Shown here: piece after piece, positions 33,301 through 35,544 of the stretch
Numbering within the stretch: position 1 is the first letter of the stretch
Layout of the letters: each line of letters starts with the position of its first letter
DNA from: CAYXDO01 sp964463485
Lineage (GTDB): Bacteria; Myxococcota; Kuafuiibacteriia; Kuafuiibacteriales; Kuafuiibacteriaceae
Length of the DNA stretch: 35,544 bases
Direction of reading: 5' to 3'
Assembly: GCA_964463485.1 (NCBI GenBank)
Contig: CAYXDO010000111.1
Location: 1-35,544 of the forward strand
Notes under the pieces: model-generated
The model's database searches: none
Seen by the model: the letters and a program-made list of their open reading frames with translations, nothing else
What the model was told of the DNA's origin: nothing
Made by a program: the position numbers and the translations under genes

Positions 33301-35135
33301 AGCTCATTTGCGGTCGCCATGGCTATCCGGCGGTAGAAGTGATTCACGAGCCTGGGAGAGTTTTTTCGTACTCAGGAGCGGGATTTCTGGTTCTCGAGCA
33401 TCTGGTCGACGCGTTGCTCGGTCGTGAAGCCAGGACTCACCGGGAGGCCTTCATGTCTCGCTTCGGGGAGCTCACCTTCGAGCCTCGCCCTCGGAGTGAC
33501 GTGGCGAGTGGGTATTTCGACTCCGGAGACGCGGTCTCGGGAGGTCGCTTAGACTTCCCCGCGTTCGCCGCCGGCGCGCTGGGATCGGCTCGCGGAATGG
33601 CTCGCTTTCTCCTCGAGCTGACTCGGGCCTACGAACGCCCGAGCGGGAGTCGCGCGCTGGGTCACGACACGGCGGTCCAGATGCTGCACGGGTCCGACAA
33701 AGGGTGTCGTGCCTTCATGGGTTGCGACATGGGACTCGGCGTGTTCGTCGCCGAGGCCGGACGCAACCGCTTCGCGATTCATCAAGGAGCCAACGAAGGG
33801 TTCCGGGCCATCTACCTCCAGTGCTTCGCAGGTCCTGATCGAGGCAAGGGTCTGGTCGTACTCTGCAACGGCGACAATCGCGCCGTGCCGTTCATCGGCG
33901 CGGTCGTGCGCGAGATCCTGACCGCTCTAGAGGTCGACGGCGTCGACTTCGACAGGCTCTCGAGCTTCTCCCTCGACGGGCTACCTCAGGAGCAAGTCGT
34001 CAACCTCGGATACAAGGCCATGATTCTCGATTCGTTCCGGCCTGACCTGCCCGAACCGATCGACGTCAGGGGCCCCCGAGATCCTCTGGCGGAATTCAAT
34101 GTCGCGACGCGCGCGCGAATCAGGTCGGTGAGCAATCAAAAGTTCGCGCGCGCCGAAAACCTCATCAACCCGTTCCAACCCACGTTCGATCCAGAGCTGT
34201 TCGGGCGGCAAGGCAAAGTCATGGATAGCTGGGAGAGCGCTCGCCACAATCCCTCGAGCTACGAGACGCTCGAGCTCGAGCTCGAGAAGCCGGCGGTGAT
34301 TCGGTACGTGAGCCTCTCCACGAAGTACCACGATGGAAATCAAGCCGAGCACGTTCGGCTCGAAGGCTTCGACTCGGCCCGCGGCGAGTGGTCCGAAGTC
34401 CTCCCAAAGACGCCGCTGGCCGGCCACGCCCAATTCGCGGCCGAGCTCGAGACGCAGACTCCGCCGATGTCGCGGGTACGCGTCTTCATGTACCCCGACG
34501 GAGGTCTTACGCGGCTTGGACTTTTCGAGTCGCTCCCGCCCGATGTGGCACCGTCGTTCTTGCGGGATGCCGTCTGCGTTCGATACCCCGACCCCATCCC
34601 CAGAACCAAGAAGCCGCTCAGTCTAGGCTACTCTCCGAGCGTGGAGGAGATCGAGCAGAACGTCCGGCGCACTCCGTACCCAGACTGGGCGAGCGCCGCC
34701 TTTGGCGCCAAGCTCCTGAGTGTCACTAACGAACACTATGGGCCCGCCAAGCAGGTGATCTCTCCGTTTCCTCCCATCCACATGTTCGACGGGCTCGAGT
34801 CCGCACGCAGCCGGGATCCGAACCACCATGAGGAGGTCGTCATCCAGCTGGGGAGGCCGATCGTCATCGCTCGCATCCTCGTCGACTTTCAGCACTTCGT
34901 GAACAACAACCCAAGAGAGCTGAGCGTCCACGGGGCGCACGGCGAAGCGCCCTGGATCGAGCTCGCTCCTCGAACCTCAGTCAAAGAGTACGCTGGAAAT
35001 CGGAAGGAGATCCTGGTCGAGCACGCAGCGCCCCTCGACCGAATTCGGGTGCGCACCTTCCCAGACGGAGGCATCAATCGAATTCATGTGTACGCGGTCG
35101 TCGGTCTAGGTCCGCACGGACGTGTACTCAAGTAG
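30357..35135 (+). CDS. Four-part fusion: malate synthase - OHCU decarboxylase - serine hydrolase - allantoicase
   Basis: 1592 residues, no signal peptide. (1) About 1-655: malate synthase. Mg ligands E324 (V-V-L-E-N) and D352 (G-W-H-D-Y) are spaced 28 as in E. coli AceB; catalytic Asp is D572 in M-D-D-L-A-T-A-E. (2) About 660-835: OHCU decarboxylase, H736 in H-G-D-I-G and E753 in L-E-Q. (3) About 860-1230: class C beta-lactamase-like hydrolase with S904-L-S-K907, Y1005-S-G and H1142-Q-G. (4) About 1260-1592: two allantoicase repeats, each ending in P-D-G-G (G-K-V-M-D-S-W-E-S-A-R is in the first). The ATG at 30357 overlaps the hiuH stop; the frame is open to 29118 but that part is antisense-like shadow of the plsC gene. 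The enzyme set takes OHCU towards glyoxylate and malate; no allantoinase, urate oxidase or ureidoglycolate lyase is seen. Part (3) has no assigned role. Confidence 0.9.
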   Translation: MSPFFTIPEFHDFISPRLARKVLESARPIDGVEGLVYVGQGPSGLETLEALRFLRELYLGVRDELALVLRRRRQDRRFVDERVRACNAFNQTLERGVKDEGYATVLGLEDGQGRVVFGPKSTAYDRPGGARIAPLPEFLKGPHVTLFGPPDTAKLAINAVNAYHRRLPAEPPFVEELLAGQTFSPMWGADDEDSKTPLHEDLVEAAMNLTACFEGTLSFFDEGKTYALEPVRRALPIKRFPGLALPCTFLFHEESPIPLHLYDFALHVVRNRENPRALVFYVPKLENEEEAAYVHSMVSTAESLLRGLWPSYSLGTIRLMVVLENPRAILRTHEIMDALYPYFAGASLGWHDYLASTARLFKEDSSYRIPVKADPNIVIKHIAASHRLLADVVGSRGGIKVGGMYGILPIAGDRRSLQVTLRGFFKDVLTQLSRDLDGFWVAHPDFVRLGLAIVEAWRRCKEGDSAALYELVGSLLDERYRAELTTFISTLLDEARARSQPSPASGLPESVAVRSLIVADIERSDVIRNDDPEEIRYNVFQALQYLTDWLCGNGCVALPTSIDGVAVRVMDDLATAERSRWEVWHEIHHGRFSVEDLVRIAREELDFIRRDRSNDQKVVQVKWNERSARWYQVAHKLMLQLMTAEVPVEFATELLLPFTIGSIRDAEYPWEAAKAVDPEKFRLSRYVEDYDHFFEICGAPRFAAVMATAVVEDLDSAEATLRSFSKAEIVAAAGFHGDIGQSKSTLDARAALEQAQALRSEELVLGRLRELGQSYQAKFGFKFLVSAKGKSGPELLTQLEARQRNEEAQELVNARSALWEISRKRLELGARFPVPGGSESRRPAASLRSAQLSKSRLDDLRLTHGVVGVAIAVTYRDRIQEICLGDAERGKRPVTPSTRFELASLSKTLASAFVLEKLRDRLPPTTPVNELLSRMSSTFRLTSTTPGWADRVTVRDLLSHSALNMHYVNGFPSDPGVPRVQELICGRHGYPAVEVIHEPGRVFSYSGAGFLVLEHLVDALLGREARTHREAFMSRFGELTFEPRPRSDVASGYFDSGDAVSGGRLDFPAFAAGALGSARGMARFLLELTRAYERPSGSRALGHDTAVQMLHGSDKGCRAFMGCDMGLGVFVAEAGRNRFAIHQGANEGFRAIYLQCFAGPDRGKGLVVLCNGDNRAVPFIGAVVREILTALEVDGVDFDRLSSFSLDGLPQEQVVNLGYKAMILDSFRPDLPEPIDVRGPRDPLAEFNVATRARIRSVSNQKFARAENLINPFQPTFDPELFGRQGKVMDSWESARHNPSSYETLELELEKPAVIRYVSLSTKYHDGNQAEHVRLEGFDSARGEWSEVLPKTPLAGHAQFAAELETQTPPMSRVRVFMYPDGGLTRLGLFESLPPDVAPSFLRDAVCVRYPDPIPRTKKPLSLGYSPSVEEIEQNVRRTPYPDWASAAFGAKLLSVTNEHYGPAKQVISPFPPIHMFDGLESARSRDPNHHEEVVIQLGRPIVIARILVDFQHFVNNNPRELSVHGAHGEAPWIELAPRTSVKEYAGNRKEILVEHAAPLDRIRVRTFPDGGINRIHVYAVVGLGPHGRVLK

Positions 35136-35153
35136 CTCGTGAACAAGCTGAAA

Positions 35154-35225
35154 CCACAGAGGACGCAGAGAGAAGACACAGAGGACACAAGGACTGGCTC
35201 ATTCCGTCATCTGTGCCCTCTGTGG
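35154..35225. repeat. CCACAGAGG inverted repeat, dispersed-repeat or terminator-like
   Basis: CCACAGAGGACGCAGA (35154-35169) and TCTGTGCCCTCTGTGG (35210-35225) are inverted with 14 of 16 matching. A third related unit (ACACAGAGGACACA) lies between, and CTCTCTGTAC follows. Such ACAGAGGACACAGAG stretches recur in intergenic DNA of many bacteria. It follows the fusion gene stop by 18 bases and could act as its terminator hairpin, but has no T-tract. Confidence 0.55.
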
Positions 35226-35259
35226 GCTTCGGCTCGGTGCTCTCTGTACTACTAACCTC

Positions 35260-35544
35260 AGGAATGTGAGTCGTTGCGCAAACATTTTCCTGGAAGGTGT
35301 TGGGTTCGCTTGTGTTTTGCCGTCGTCGGGCAGAATTTTCCGCGTCCGACCTCCAGCCTAAAGTCTATGGTCTACGGTCTGCGCGGCCCGTTTCAAGTCG
35401 ATGCTTTGGTTGCGGCCACCGGCCGCGCTGTCGTTTCTCTGGTCGTCACGAGTTTGCGGAGACCCGCACTAAGGCACCGTAAGGAAATAACTTGGGTGCA
35501 GCCGGGCCTGGATCTGAGTGCGCTGCGGGGAAGTTGTTCGCAAA
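35260..35544. other. Gene-free end of the window
   Basis: No gene is supported here. A small repeated phrase, GTCTATGG / GTCTACGG (about 35362-35379), is visible. The rest shows no structure I can name. The window may cut the next gene or its promoter. Confidence 0.5.

Noticed and set aside
1..35544. CRISPR arrays, tRNA, rRNA, insertion sequences, phage genes
   Set aside because: Looked for repeat-spacer patterns, tRNA-like cloverleafs, transposase motifs and integrase motifs; nothing convincing. The tandem repeats seen lie inside coding regions.

Overview
The window is high-GC, densely coded bacterial DNA. The gene content suggests a Myxococcota/Polyangia-like (former Deltaproteobacteria) organism: large lipoproteins with Asp/Gly-rich or Cys-rich linkers, a cytoplasmic Ser/Thr protein kinase with a cyclic-nucleotide-binding domain, a sigma-54 activator, and collagen/EF-hand-like repeat proteins. 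This is an inference from family content; no rRNA or tRNA is present to test it.

Layout. 259-6687 (minus): a salvage operon, uracil phosphoribosyltransferase (upp-like) then hpt, followed by two large surface lipoproteins. 6806-9603 (plus): an M24 aminopeptidase P-like enzyme and a zinc-ribbon protein. 9697-12023 (plus): a PhnD-like binding lipoprotein translationally coupled to a sensor histidine kinase. 12036-17544 (minus): a respiratory molybdoenzyme operon, in transcription order a collagen-like tri-heme lipoprotein, a Tat-exported molybdopterin catalytic subunit, a four-cluster ferredoxin subunit and a TorD-type chaperone. An NtrC-type regulator (17674-19113) lies just upstream, and a near-consensus -24/-12 promoter sits exactly at the operon start. 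Binding protein, kinase, sigma-54 regulator and molybdoenzyme together resemble the AioXSR/ArxXSR arrangement for arsenite oxidation, but the membrane subunit is absent and the collagen-cytochrome takes its place.

19281-26472: a group of modification-type enzymes on both strands. These are an unrecognised 400-residue protein with a weak kinase-like loop, a radical SAM protein, a 2-oxoglutarate/Fe(II) oxygenase coupled to an arginase-family hydrolase, and a cNMP/STK kinase coupled to a methyltransferase whose N-terminus looks PqqD-like. This may be a peptide-modification locus, but no precursor peptide was found. 26516-29922: a lipoprotein, a small membrane protein, the remains of an alpha/beta hydrolase, and a PlsC acyltransferase.

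30034-35135: the most striking part. A 5-hydroxyisourate hydrolase is coupled (TGATG) to a 1592-residue protein that reads as malate synthase, OHCU decarboxylase, class C beta-lactamase-like serine hydrolase, then allantoicase (two repeats). HIU hydrolase, OHCU decarboxylase, allantoicase and malate synthase are all steps from urate to malate. The allantoinase step has no known enzyme here, and the serine hydrolase domain sits between the two neighbouring steps, so it is a candidate non-canonical allantoinase. The window ends with a dispersed-repeat-like CCACAGAGG inverted repeat and about 300 bases without a gene.
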